Positions 1 to 6,240 of a DNA stretch of 6,771 nt are shown in pieces; position 1 is the stretch's first letter, and every line of letters starts with the position of its first letter. A model generated the notes under the pieces. The model was not told the DNA's origin, did not search any database, and saw nothing but the letters and a program-made list of their open reading frames with translations. Location of the stretch: NCBI GenBank assembly GCA_002342225.1, contig DDPO01000185.1, positions 1 through 6,771 of the forward strand, given 5' to 3'. This stretch comes from Bdellovibrionaceae bacterium UBA2466 (GTDB taxonomy: Bacteria; Bdellovibrionota; FAC87; UBA2466). The position numbers and the translations under genes were made by a program.

Positions 1-201
1 TACTTGATTCTGTTAACCTGGGGTTTTTATCCAATCGTTTATGCTATGGGAAGCTATGGATGGTTGGGTGGAGCAGGCTCTGTTGTAGCCGTTCAAGTAG
101 GCTATAGTATTGCTGATGTCACTGCCAAAGCTCTTTATGGCGTGATGATCTTTGCCATTGCTTATGCGAAAAGCGAAGCCGATGGCTCACTACCCGCTTA
201 A
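1..201 (+). CDS. Microbial rhodopsin, C-terminal part (gene truncated by window edge)
   Basis: Only the last 66 codons are present, open at the left edge and ending at TAA 199-201. The protein would be a seven-helix membrane protein that binds retinal, most likely a light-driven ion pump. The visible part covers helices F and G. Helix F has the W-G-F-Y-P motif (codons 7-11) of the retinal pocket. Helix G has GYSIADVTAKALYG (codons 34-47), where Lys43 (AAA, 127-129) is the expected Schiff-base lysine and Asp39 lies one turn before it. The G-Y-x-I-A-D-V-x-A-K pattern resembles xanthorhodopsin-like proton pumps more than classical proteorhodopsin; this is family recollection, not an alignment. 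Ion specificity, spectral tuning and carotenoid-antenna binding depend on helices C to E, outside the window. The next gene makes retinal and starts 34 bases downstream, which supports one operon. Confidence 0.93.
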   Translation, partial: YLILLTWGFYPIVYAMGSYGWLGGAGSVVAVQVGYSIADVTAKALYGVMIFAIAYAKSEADGSLPA

Positions 202-221
202 TTGAAGTAGGTATTTCATCC

Positions 222-227
222 GGAAGG
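222..227 (+). promoter_or_regulatory. Ribosome binding site that fixes the GTG start of blh
   Basis: GGAAGG lies 8 bases before GTG at 236. It makes GTG the preferred start, although no ATG occurs at this place. It also shows that the gene is translated independently of the rhodopsin, whose stop is 20 bases earlier. Confidence 0.7.
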
Positions 228-235
228 CGAGAGCG

Positions 236-1192
236 GTGCAAATTGTCTCATCAAGAGAAGAGTTTCAATGGCTCTTATTAGTACTGATGGGAGTTTTGCT
301 CTCTCTCCTTCCGGAATCTCAACTTTGGTTGGGATGCCTCGGTGCAGTTCTTTTAGTAGGAATTCCTCACGGCTCTTTAGATATTTATCTTCTCTGGTTC
401 AAAAGCAAAAAAAAACCTCTGCATTTTATAGCCTCTATCTGTAAATATATTTTCATTGTTATTTTGGGGCTTTTATTTTGGAAAAAATTCCCTGAGCTCT
501 TCTGGGCGTTTTTCTTTTTTGCGGCTATCTACCACTTTGGCGGATCAGATGAACATCCAGAAATCTTAGCTAGCATTACGTACAAATCTGTTTTTAAGAC
601 GTTGTGGGTTTTAAGTCGAGGAACTCTGTTGGTTTTTGCCCCCTTCACTTTTCATCCCCAAAAAATAACTACATACTTAAGCTACACAGTTCCAACTTCC
701 TTCGCAGCCAAACTCACCACTATCGCCCCTTTTCTTTTTGGCTATGCTAGTATCGGCTTTCTTTTCTCTACAATCATTTGCTGGAAAAAAGCACCTTTGT
801 ATTCTTATCGCTGGATTTTAATTAAACATCTTTTGTCACTTTTTGTGATCATCGCATTGTTTGTAGTAGCAGACCCATTACTAAGCTTCTCACTTTACTT
901 TTGCTGCCATCACTCTTTAAGTCACTCTTTTCGGGTGCTCAACCGATTTCAAACCCGTTTCCGAACAATGGGAGCATTCTTAACCATCTTGGGAACCACG
1001 CTTTGTTCGATCCCACTTCTTTTCTGGGTTGAACGACAATTTGCCCAACGAACAACTCCAGATGGAATGGTGACAGCTTCATTTGTGGCGATTGCAGCCC
1101 TGACCTTTCCTCATTTAATTGTCGTGAATGATTTACATAAAAATCTGAGTCGAAGGGTTCATCTTTGGAAATCTAATCTACCGCCAATATGA
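236..1192 (+). CDS. blh: Brp/Blh-family beta-carotene 15,15'-dioxygenase (retinal synthesis)
   Basis: This 318-residue integral membrane enzyme should cleave beta-carotene centrally, using O2 and non-haem iron, into two molecules of retinal, the chromophore of the rhodopsin just upstream. The family's conserved histidine motifs are visible: GIPHGSLD (43-49, His45), YHFGGSDE (99-106, His100), YFCCHHSLSH (221-230, His225/226/230) and a late F-P-H (291-293). In Blh proteins such histidines form the metal centre. The rest is strongly hydrophobic, with several membrane-spanning segments (about 12-45, 67-98, 160-182, 195-217, 246-265 and 278-296). Length is normal for the family and no motif looks broken. 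The GTG start is supported by GGAAGG 8 bases upstream. It is probably co-transcribed with the rhodopsin (34-base gap). No beta-carotene pathway genes (crtE, crtB, crtI, crtY) lie in the window, so the substrate must be made elsewhere. Confidence 0.94.
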   Translation: MQIVSSREEFQWLLLVLMGVLLSLLPESQLWLGCLGAVLLVGIPHGSLDIYLLWFKSKKKPLHFIASICKYIFIVILGLLFWKKFPELFWAFFFFAAIYHFGGSDEHPEILASITYKSVFKTLWVLSRGTLLVFAPFTFHPQKITTYLSYTVPTSFAAKLTTIAPFLFGYASIGFLFSTIICWKKAPLYSYRWILIKHLLSLFVIIALFVVADPLLSFSLYFCCHHSLSHSFRVLNRFQTRFRTMGAFLTILGTTLCSIPLLFWVERQFAQRTTPDGMVTASFVAIAALTFPHLIVVNDLHKNLSRRVHLWKSNLPPI

Positions 1193-1221
1193 ACCACAAA
1201 ATCTTCATTCCATCTGTGGTT
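1192..1221 (+). repeat. Inverted repeat between blh and the redox fusion gene
   Basis: AACCACA (1192-1198) and TGTGGTT (1215-1221) are perfect 7-base arms around a 16-base loop, beginning on the last base of the blh stop codon. The RNA could form a stem. The following bases are TAAAAACTTT rather than a run of T, so it is not a canonical rho-independent terminator. It could be an mRNA stability or attenuation element, or chance. Confidence 0.35.
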
Positions 1222-1262
1222 AAAAACTTTATTCAGTACTCTAAATGTCGGGAGGTCAATCA

Positions 1263-2174
1263 ATGGTTGGACTAAATCACCCAAAATGGATGACTACGAC
1301 TTTAAAAGCAGCAGCAATCTACAACCTTGTATTTGCCCTCTTGACGTTAGTAGCCCCTTTTTGGATTTTTGATGTGACTGGAGCCATGCGGCCAAATATA
1401 CCAGAGCTATGGCAGTGCATAGGTATGATCGTGGGGGTCTATGGCGTCGGATATTGGATAGCGGCATTTGATCCTTTTCGGCATTGGCCAGTGATTTTGG
1501 TGGGCTGGTTGGGAAAAACTTTTGGCCCTATCGGTTTTGCAAAAGCCCTATGGGAAGGAGTGTTTCCAATTAAGTTTGGTTGGATCATTGTATTCAATGA
1601 TCTCATTTGGTGGATACCTTTTGCCATCATGGTTAAAGAAGCTATCAAAAGAATCATCGCTCCTGAATTGATTGAAATCACAGATGCTCATCGAAGATCC
1701 TTTGCATTATTTTCAGACGACTCAAAGCGAACGCCCCTCCTGGTTGTCTTTCTGAGACACTCTGGATGCACTTTCTGTAGAGAAATGATCGCAGATTTGA
1801 AAACGGCAAATGAAGAATTAAAAAGGTCTCAAATTTCTGTTGTCTTGGTTCACATGGGATTATCAGGACAAACGTTGCCAGACGACTGGAAAAGTGTGTT
1901 GGACAAAGAACGATCTCTCTACCGATTGGCGGGCCTCGAAAGAGGGGCTTGGGGACAAGTTTTTTCACTCTCGATACTTTGGCGAGGTTTTGTTGCAGGA
2001 ATTTTGAACAGACATGGTGTGGGAATTCTTGAAGGCGATGGTATGATGATGCCTGGGGCTCAGTTGTGGATGGGGGGGCAATTGGTTCACTTTTGGAAAG
2101 CTCAAAGTGTTGCAGATAGATTGCCGCTCACTGAAATTTTGAACAGGGTGAACCGACCAACTAAAGAGCCCTAA
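1263..2174 (+). CDS. Membrane domain fused to a peroxiredoxin/thioredoxin-like (AhpC/TSA, SelL-related) domain
   Basis: The start is placed at ATG 1263 because GGGAGG (1250-1255) lies 7 bases before it; an in-frame ATG at 1245 would add six residues but has no ribosome site. That gives 303 residues. Residues about 15-125 form a hydrophobic domain with about four membrane segments and conserved-looking patches (AAFDPFRHWPVILVG, GKTFGPIGF, NDLIWWIPF). Residues about 145-295 form a thioredoxin-fold domain with LRHSGCTFCREM (164-175). Cys169 and Cys172 make a CxxC centre. A late GDG-MMMPGAQLWMGG segment (258-272) fits the PRX-like2/SelL-related branch of the AhpC/TSA family. The domain could reduce peroxides or disulfides; which side of the membrane it faces cannot be fixed here. 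It lies 70 bases after blh on the same strand, so it may share that transcript and protect against light-driven oxidative damage (inference). It converges with the next gene over 22 bases. Confidence 0.82.
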   Translation: MVGLNHPKWMTTTLKAAAIYNLVFALLTLVAPFWIFDVTGAMRPNIPELWQCIGMIVGVYGVGYWIAAFDPFRHWPVILVGWLGKTFGPIGFAKALWEGVFPIKFGWIIVFNDLIWWIPFAIMVKEAIKRIIAPELIEITDAHRRSFALFSDDSKRTPLLVVFLRHSGCTFCREMIADLKTANEELKRSQISVVLVHMGLSGQTLPDDWKSVLDKERSLYRLAGLERGAWGQVFSLSILWRGFVAGILNRHGVGILEGDGMMMPGAQLWMGGQLVHFWKAQSVADRLPLTEILNRVNRPTKEP

Positions 2175-2196
2175 CGCTGTCCGTTTCGAATGTTCC

Positions 2197-3402
2197 TCAT
2201 GAGGCCGAACCCAAAATAGCTTCAGCTACAAGACGTCCGGATCTCAGAGCCCCATTGATAGATGGCGACGCAAAGCGATCACCGCAAAACCAAAGACCAT
2301 TTTGCATTTCATAACCCTGAGGTTCATTTTCTAGGATGGGAAGAGCATATGGTACATCTGTTGTAGCAACATGATTCAAAGTGAGCGCTCTACCCGCAAT
2401 TTTCTCGACTTCTTTTATAACATCGGGCACTGAGCATTGTTTTTCCCCAACAAGGGTGACACTAAGTAGAGCTTCTCCCCGCTTACTGTATCCGGCGGCT
2501 ACTGATGAAATAAGTGCCAAGTGAGAAATAGAGAACCCCAAACGGGGCGGAACTAAAATCAACCACTTCTCCCAACCAAGTGACAAGAGGGCAGAAGACG
2601 TGAAATAAAAAGTAGTTGCTCTTCTAAAAAACGGCTCTTTCTTTTTTTCTTGAAGTTTTGGATCAAAAGCACAAACAACAGCATCGGCTTCGATAGTTTC
2701 ACCATTTTCTAATATGACTTTTTCAGGGGCCCAACTTTTGACTACGACATTTAATCGGACTGAGTCCGCAGGTAGCTGTTTTGCCATGGCCTGAGGTAAT
2801 TCATTCATTCCACCCTCAGGAAGAGTGACTTCTCCCCAAGCAAAGCAATTCATCAGAAACTCGAAAAAGCCAGATCCCAAACTCAAACTTGGATCCAAAT
2901 AGACGCCCTTAAGAAAAGGAATCCAGAAGTTCTCAATAAATCGTTGGCTAAAACCAAAGTTGGTCAAATACTCAAGAGTCGTTTGCGAACCTATTTTGTC
3001 CTTCGGCCCTTTTAATAAAACCCGAGTCATCAATTTTACGACTAAAACCTTGTCTCTCACTGAAGCGGACGAGAATTTAAGGGTCTCAAAACTTTTTAGA
3101 GGATGTCGGAAAGGATTAGCCAAAAGCTCTAGACTCTGACCATTAAAAATCAGGGCTCCTGAGTTGAAAGGCTTAAGCTTCAGCTCTTCGAGAGAAACCA
3201 TCCTCGGCAGCTCTGGATACGAACTCAGCAGCACTTGAAATCCTTCATCCACCAAGAATCCAGACGAGGTCTTCTGGGTATAGACTCTTCCTCCAACACT
3301 ATCCCTTCTTTCCAACAATAGAACCCGCTTTTTCGCGCGAGAAAGAGTAAGGGCACAGGCAAGTCCAGAAAGCCCTGCTCCTATGATAACAGTTGGTTTC
3401 AT
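2197..3402 (-). CDS. FAD-dependent oxidoreductase, amine-oxidase / phytoene-desaturase-like
   Basis: The start is placed at the ATG ending at 3402 (401 residues). It is followed at once by the nucleotide-binding fold and preceded by GAGG with a short 4-base gap; a longer reading frame to 3465 would add 21 unrelated residues. The N-terminus VIIGAGLSGLACAL has the G-x-G-x-x-G dinucleotide motif (Gly8, Gly10, Gly13), a strand ending in Glu31 that should hold the FAD ribose, and GGRVYT (37-42). Near the C-terminus GDRFASPSINGALRSGR is the second FAD-contact motif of the family. The segment DEGFQVLLSSYPEL is typical of a poorly characterised bacterial subgroup related to protoporphyrinogen oxidase and carotenoid desaturases. 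The substrate is unknown; the neighbouring retinal genes hint at an isoprenoid or carotenoid, but this is inference. It is divergent from the SRPBCC gene, and the stop overlaps a 10-base palindrome CCTCATGAGG (2195-2204). Confidence 0.87.
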   Translation of the reverse strand: MKPTVIIGAGLSGLACALTLSRAKKRVLLLERRDSVGGRVYTQKTSSGFLVDEGFQVLLSSYPELPRMVSLEELKLKPFNSGALIFNGQSLELLANPFRHPLKSFETLKFSSASVRDKVLVVKLMTRVLLKGPKDKIGSQTTLEYLTNFGFSQRFIENFWIPFLKGVYLDPSLSLGSGFFEFLMNCFAWGEVTLPEGGMNELPQAMAKQLPADSVRLNVVVKSWAPEKVILENGETIEADAVVCAFDPKLQEKKKEPFFRRATTFYFTSSALLSLGWEKWLILVPPRLGFSISHLALISSVAAGYSKRGEALLSVTLVGEKQCSVPDVIKEVEKIAGRALTLNHVATTDVPYALPILENEPQGYEMQNGLWFCGDRFASPSINGALRSGRLVAEAILGSAS

Positions 3403-3426
3403 GTTTCCTCTGAGCCTATCTTCTCC

Positions 3427-3438
3427 TAAAATGCATAA
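3427..3438 (+). promoter_or_regulatory. Candidate -10 box of a leaderless promoter for the SRPBCC gene
   Basis: TAAAAT (3427-3432) differs from the sigma-70 -10 consensus at one base and is followed by exactly 6 bases before ATG 3439, so transcription would begin at or next to the start codon. No Shine-Dalgarno sequence lies before that ATG, which agrees with a leaderless mRNA. The -35 region at 17-base spacing (TTTCCT, 3404-3409) is weak, and it overlaps the ribosome site of the divergent flavoprotein gene. Confidence 0.4.
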
Positions 3439-3891
3439 ATGATGAAACTTTATTTTGAAGCACAAGTAAGTAGTTCGGTTACGGAAGTTAAGAGCCAGTT
3501 TAATCAGGATCTTTTTTTGAAATTAAAACCCCCTTTGATGAGCCTTAAACTCGAACGATTTGATGGCTGTGAAAAAGGGCACGAAGTACATTTAAAAATG
3601 GGCCTTCCGGGCTTTCTTCAAAATTGGGTTAGCCAAATTACGGATTCTTCTCAGACCGATGATGTCTGGGAGTTTGTTGATGAAGGAAAGATCCTTCCGC
3701 CTCCTCTGTCTTACTGGAGACACATTCACAGAGTAGAAAGGATGAGTGAAACTAGCAGTCGAATCTCAGACTCGATTGAATACCGTTGCAAGTCTCGGGT
3801 TTTAGAAAAACTGCTGTGGGGCCCTCTCTGGCTCAGTTTTTCCATCAGACCAGGGGTTTATCGCCAAGTGTTTGGTCGTTTGAATTTGTGA
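3439..3891 (+). CDS. SRPBCC (START-like) family ligand-binding-fold protein
   Basis: A 150-residue soluble protein without signal peptide or membrane segments. The pattern PPPLSYWRHIHRV (87-99), then DSIEY (111-115) and a C-terminal helix ending in F-S-I-R-P-G-V-Y (134-141), matches the bacterial SRPBCC proteins whose core carries a P-L-x-x-W-x-H-x-H motif and a D-x-I/V-x-Y strand. The fold has a deep hydrophobic pocket for lipids, sterols or polyketides; the ligand here is unknown. Such proteins are often found near light- or singlet-oxygen-responsive genes in proteobacteria, in line with its neighbours, but that is context only. ATG codons at 3439 and 3442 are tandem. No ribosome binding site is visible and the upstream -10-like box favours the first. 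The start lies 36 bases from that of the divergent flavoprotein gene, so the two may be co-regulated. Confidence 0.75.
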   Translation: MMKLYFEAQVSSSVTEVKSQFNQDLFLKLKPPLMSLKLERFDGCEKGHEVHLKMGLPGFLQNWVSQITDSSQTDDVWEFVDEGKILPPPLSYWRHIHRVERMSETSSRISDSIEYRCKSRVLEKLLWGPLWLSFSIRPGVYRQVFGRLNL

Positions 3892-4056
3892 TGGGTAGAT
3901 TTTCCCAAACTCTCATAATAACAAAGTTTTAGGTGATCGGGGCGGCGCCCTCATTATATTCAACTTTTGGCTTTTTAACTTTTCCTAAAGCAGCCATAGG
4001 AGCCACATTTGAGCAGGTACTTAATTTTTAAGAATTCCATCAAAGTGCCCCCGGAA
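3892..4056. other. Convergent intergenic region without a clear terminator
   Basis: These 165 bases separate the 3' ends of the SRPBCC gene (+) and the 253-residue gene (-). A short GC-rich palindromic core GGGCGGCGCCC lies near 3940-3950 and an AT-rich CTTAATTTTTAAG near 4019-4031. Neither gives a strong stem followed by a T-tract in either direction. I see no reading frame worth calling. Confidence 0.5.
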
Positions 4057-4818
4057 CTACCGCTCATCTCTAGTTCCAAAAAACACCTCAAGTCTCTGTC
4101 TCCAAATGTTTTTCGGAAACGAATCATGGCGATAAGATGCAAACTTATAGGTAAGTCGATGAAAGTCGTGATTTCTCATCCATGAATCGATTCGACGTTC
4201 AAATCCCCACATGCCGTAATCTGGATATCTGGAAGATGCATCATTCCATTCATTGTAGATGGGTTGTCTGAAAGTGTCTCGTTTGATCAGGTAACATTGG
4301 TCCGAAAATCCGAACCCAATAAAAAAGCTATCATTTTCCTCAAAAGATTCACTCTTAACACTATCGTGTTTCCCATCCCAAACAGGATTAGCGACTACAA
4401 ACTTTTTGTTTTGGCCCAGAGCTTTCAAAGAGGGACTTACCCAATTGGTTCTTTGGGGAAGAATGACATCGCCGGTGTGATGGAGAAGATAGTCTGTTTT
4501 GCATAGATAAAGGGAAGTTAGAGGTGGAATCGAGTATTTATAACTTTGTTTGAGCTCAGCAGGAGTAAGTTTAAAAAAATCTAGAGCCATTTGAGTGTAA
4601 TCTTGAGCTACAAAATAAGAAGTAATAATTTTTTTTTTGATTAATTGTTCGGCCTGTTTTTTTACAAGAGAAATATCATCTACATTGCTAATGCAGAGTA
4701 TTTTTTCTTTGAAATCGTAAGCATTATTTTCAATCATATTCTGAAGACGGGGGGTTTTCAGAAGATAGCGCCAATCGCCCTCCCAGCAATTAGTGAAAAA
4801 TGTAACCTGTGGAGACAT
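4057..4818 (-). CDS. Uncharacterised protein, probably a GT-A-like glycosyltransferase
   Basis: A complete 253-residue cytoplasmic-looking protein with no signal peptide or membrane segment. The start is secure: AAGGAG lies 5 bases before ATG. I do not recognise the exact family. The opening strand VTFFTNCWEGDWRYLL, the helix-strand alternation through residue 110, and YLLHHTGDVIL (110-120, with an acidic residue after a hydrophobic strand as in GT-A metal sites) resemble nucleotide-sugar glycosyltransferases. A later GFSDQCYLIKRD (170-181) and WGFERRIDSWMR (204-215) look like acceptor-side and catalytic-loop segments, with acidic Asp173, Glu207 and Asp211 as candidates. It is downstream of a GT4 glycosyltransferase on the same strand (137-base gap), which supports a role in envelope polysaccharide or glycan synthesis. 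It probably has its own promoter in that gap. The function is inferred from fold impression and context only. Confidence 0.6.
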   Translation of the reverse strand: MSPQVTFFTNCWEGDWRYLLKTPRLQNMIENNAYDFKEKILCISNVDDISLVKKQAEQLIKKKIITSYFVAQDYTQMALDFFKLTPAELKQSYKYSIPPLTSLYLCKTDYLLHHTGDVILPQRTNWVSPSLKALGQNKKFVVANPVWDGKHDSVKSESFEENDSFFIGFGFSDQCYLIKRDTFRQPIYNEWNDASSRYPDYGMWGFERRIDSWMRNHDFHRLTYKFASYRHDSFPKNIWRQRLEVFFGTRDER

Positions 4819-4850
4819 CAGTACTCCTTTTTATAAAGATGAATGAAATT

Positions 4851-4876
4851 TTACTTTAACATCGGAGCTAAAGTAA
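4851..4876 (-). repeat. 8-base inverted repeat upstream of the 253-residue gene
   Basis: TTACTTTA (4851-4858) and TAAAGTAA (4869-4876) are perfect inverted arms with a 10-base spacer. The repeat lies 33 bases upstream of the ATG and downstream of the candidate promoter, so it would be in the 5' untranslated RNA. It could be a repressor operator or an AU-rich stem; its role is unproven. Confidence 0.4.
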
Positions 4877-4898
4877 TGAAACCATATCGTGGCAGCAA

Positions 4899-4928
4899 AT
4901 TATCAGCATTAAAAAGCACTGCTTCCAA
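4899..4928 (-). promoter_or_regulatory. Candidate sigma-70 promoter for the 253-residue gene
   Basis: On the minus strand TTGGAA (4923-4928) as -35 and GATAAT (4899-4904) as -10 are separated by 18 bases. The -10 matches five of six consensus bases and the -35 four of six. Transcription would start near 4892, giving an untranslated leader of about 74 bases that contains the inverted repeat. The gene could equally be transcribed by read-through from the GT4 gene. Confidence 0.35.
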
Positions 4929-4955
4929 CCAAGGATTCGTCAAAAACTTTTTAAT

Positions 4956-6137
4956 CTAACTTGACTCAGAGGAGACATATTTCATTGCGGCTGAAAAACC
5001 GCGAACCGCTTCTTGGATGCTATAATTGGAAACTTTCCTTTGAATATAGCTTCGAGAAAAACCCAAACCCTGCTTCATTTCGAAAACTTGCTCGATCTTT
5101 TTTGCGAGCGAAAAAGAATCTCCGGCTTTAAAAATGTATCCCGTTTTTTCTGGCTCTATCAGATCGTAGGCCGAGCCCACACGATCACTTGCAACAACGG
5201 GGATGCCACTTGCCATTGCTTCATTCACAACCAGTCCCCACGGCTCCACGAACGAGGGGACTACTAAAACATCAGCAGCGTGATAATAATCTGACAATTT
5301 AGATTGGTTCTGAAAGCCCGCAAACACAAGTTTTTCCAACCCAATCGCATCAAATTCACTCTCTAAAGCACTTCTTTCAGGGCCATCTCCAACGATTAAT
5401 AAGCCAATTTTTATTTTATGTCTCAGCTGTGTAACAGCTTGAGCAATGAGGTCAACGCCTTTTCGAGGAACTAGCCTTCCAACATACAGGAGAACCAATT
5501 CGCATTTCTCAAACCCAAATCGCTCTTTTAGACTGTTTTTTTTCTCCTCTGTAAAATTGGAAAGTTGAAATAGCTCATTATTAACGGCGTAAGGCGCGAA
5601 GAATGCTTTAGACACTTCTCCGCCCATTGACAAATATCCATCTCTGGCCAATTTTCCTATAAAAAGAAACGCTGACACCTTGGAAAAATACCAATTTAAA
5701 AATCTAGTTCTCAGCCAATTCCTAGGCCCCCTGCGAACCACCCCTAAATCGTTAAGTTCGGGGCGACAAAATAGAGGAATGTTATTTCTGATGGCGAAAA
5801 AGATAACTTGCCAATCAATCCACAATCCATATCCGGCACAAAATATCGCATCGAAATTTCCAGACTTTAATTTTTCAATCAACTCTGGGCAGCGAGACTC
5901 AAAGACGGCTTTTGGTTTAAAGGGTAGTGGTCTAGGCGTAACAAACTCGTATTCGTAACCGGTTAAAAGTTCCGTGTCCCAAGAAATATTCCTGTTGAAT
6001 CCCGGGTCAAATTCTCCCCTACCTCGGTTCTCAAACAAATAAAAAACCTTAAGCTCTAACCCAGAGACATTAGCTAAGGCTTTGAAGAGGGGTGAAAAAT
6101 ATTGGGTCGGATGAGTGCGAACAATAGCCAGACGCAT
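4956..6137 (-). CDS. GT4-family (group 1) glycosyltransferase
   Basis: A complete 393-residue GT-B-fold enzyme that should transfer a sugar from a nucleotide-sugar donor to a glycan or lipid acceptor at the inner face of the membrane. The N-terminal acceptor domain starts at MRLAIVRTHPTQYFSPLF. The C-terminal donor domain shows LLYVGRLVPRKGVD (216-229), IVGDGPE (248-254) and FVEPWGLVVNEAMASG (296-311). In the last, Glu298 and Glu306 form the E-x7-E motif that contacts the donor in retaining GT4 enzymes. Length is normal for the family. Sugar specificity cannot be read from the sequence. It precedes another probable glycosyltransferase on the same strand, as in surface-polysaccharide clusters. 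No Shine-Dalgarno sequence precedes the ATG at 6137; a well-spaced promoter immediately upstream suggests a leaderless transcript. Confidence 0.92.
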   Translation of the reverse strand: MRLAIVRTHPTQYFSPLFKALANVSGLELKVFYLFENRGRGEFDPGFNRNISWDTELLTGYEYEFVTPRPLPFKPKAVFESRCPELIEKLKSGNFDAIFCAGYGLWIDWQVIFFAIRNNIPLFCRPELNDLGVVRRGPRNWLRTRFLNWYFSKVSAFLFIGKLARDGYLSMGGEVSKAFFAPYAVNNELFQLSNFTEEKKNSLKERFGFEKCELVLLYVGRLVPRKGVDLIAQAVTQLRHKIKIGLLIVGDGPERSALESEFDAIGLEKLVFAGFQNQSKLSDYYHAADVLVVPSFVEPWGLVVNEAMASGIPVVASDRVGSAYDLIEPEKTGYIFKAGDSFSLAKKIEQVFEMKQGLGFSRSYIQRKVSNYSIQEAVRGFSAAMKYVSSESS

Positions 6138-6143
6138 TTGAGA

Positions 6144-6172
6144 AGTATAGCAGAATCGGTTTCAACTGCCAG
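6144..6172 (-). promoter_or_regulatory. Extended -10 promoter of the GT4 gene, predicted leaderless
   Basis: Read on the minus strand, CTGGCA (6167-6172, four of six -35 matches), a 17-base spacer, and TATACT (6144-6149, five of six -10 matches) preceded by TGC, an extended -10 element. Six bases separate the -10 box from the ATG, so the usual start point is the A of ATG 6137. This explains the missing ribosome binding site. Confidence 0.6.
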
Positions 6173-6180
6173 CCGGCAGT
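6165..6180. repeat. Inverted repeat covering the -35 box of the GT4 promoter
   Basis: ACTGCC (6165-6170), a 4-base gap and GGCAGT (6175-6180) are perfect arms. The repeat covers the whole candidate -35 hexamer, where a bound repressor would block polymerase. There is no T-tract, so it is not a terminator. Confidence 0.35.
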
Positions 6181-6240
6181 AGCCTGAGAAACTGATGGAT
6201 TCCTTTATCGATAATTCGTGAATCGATTCAAAGATGTTGA

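Noticed and set aside
1192..1230. Rho-independent terminator after blh
   Set aside because: The 7-base stem has a 16-base loop and is followed by TAAAAACTTT, not a T-tract.
1439..1968. Two minus-strand reading frames inside the redox fusion gene
   Set aside because: They lie fully within a well-supported + strand gene, show no domain or ribosome site, and are antisense shadows.
2195..2204. Palindrome CCTCATGAGG at the end of the flavoprotein gene as a bidirectional terminator
   Set aside because: A palindrome without a loop or T-tract cannot act as an intrinsic terminator, and it overlaps the stop codon.
4264..4836. Plus-strand reading frames over the 253-residue gene
   Set aside because: Antisense to a gene with a strong ribosome site and coherent protein; no family resemblance.
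5013..5958. Plus-strand reading frames over the GT4 gene
   Set aside because: Antisense to a clear GT4 enzyme with intact motifs.
4184..6229. Repeat of GAATCGATTC at 4184-4193 and 6220-6229 as a shared operator
   Set aside because: The first copy is inside coding sequence and a 10-base palindrome recurring once in this length is weak evidence.
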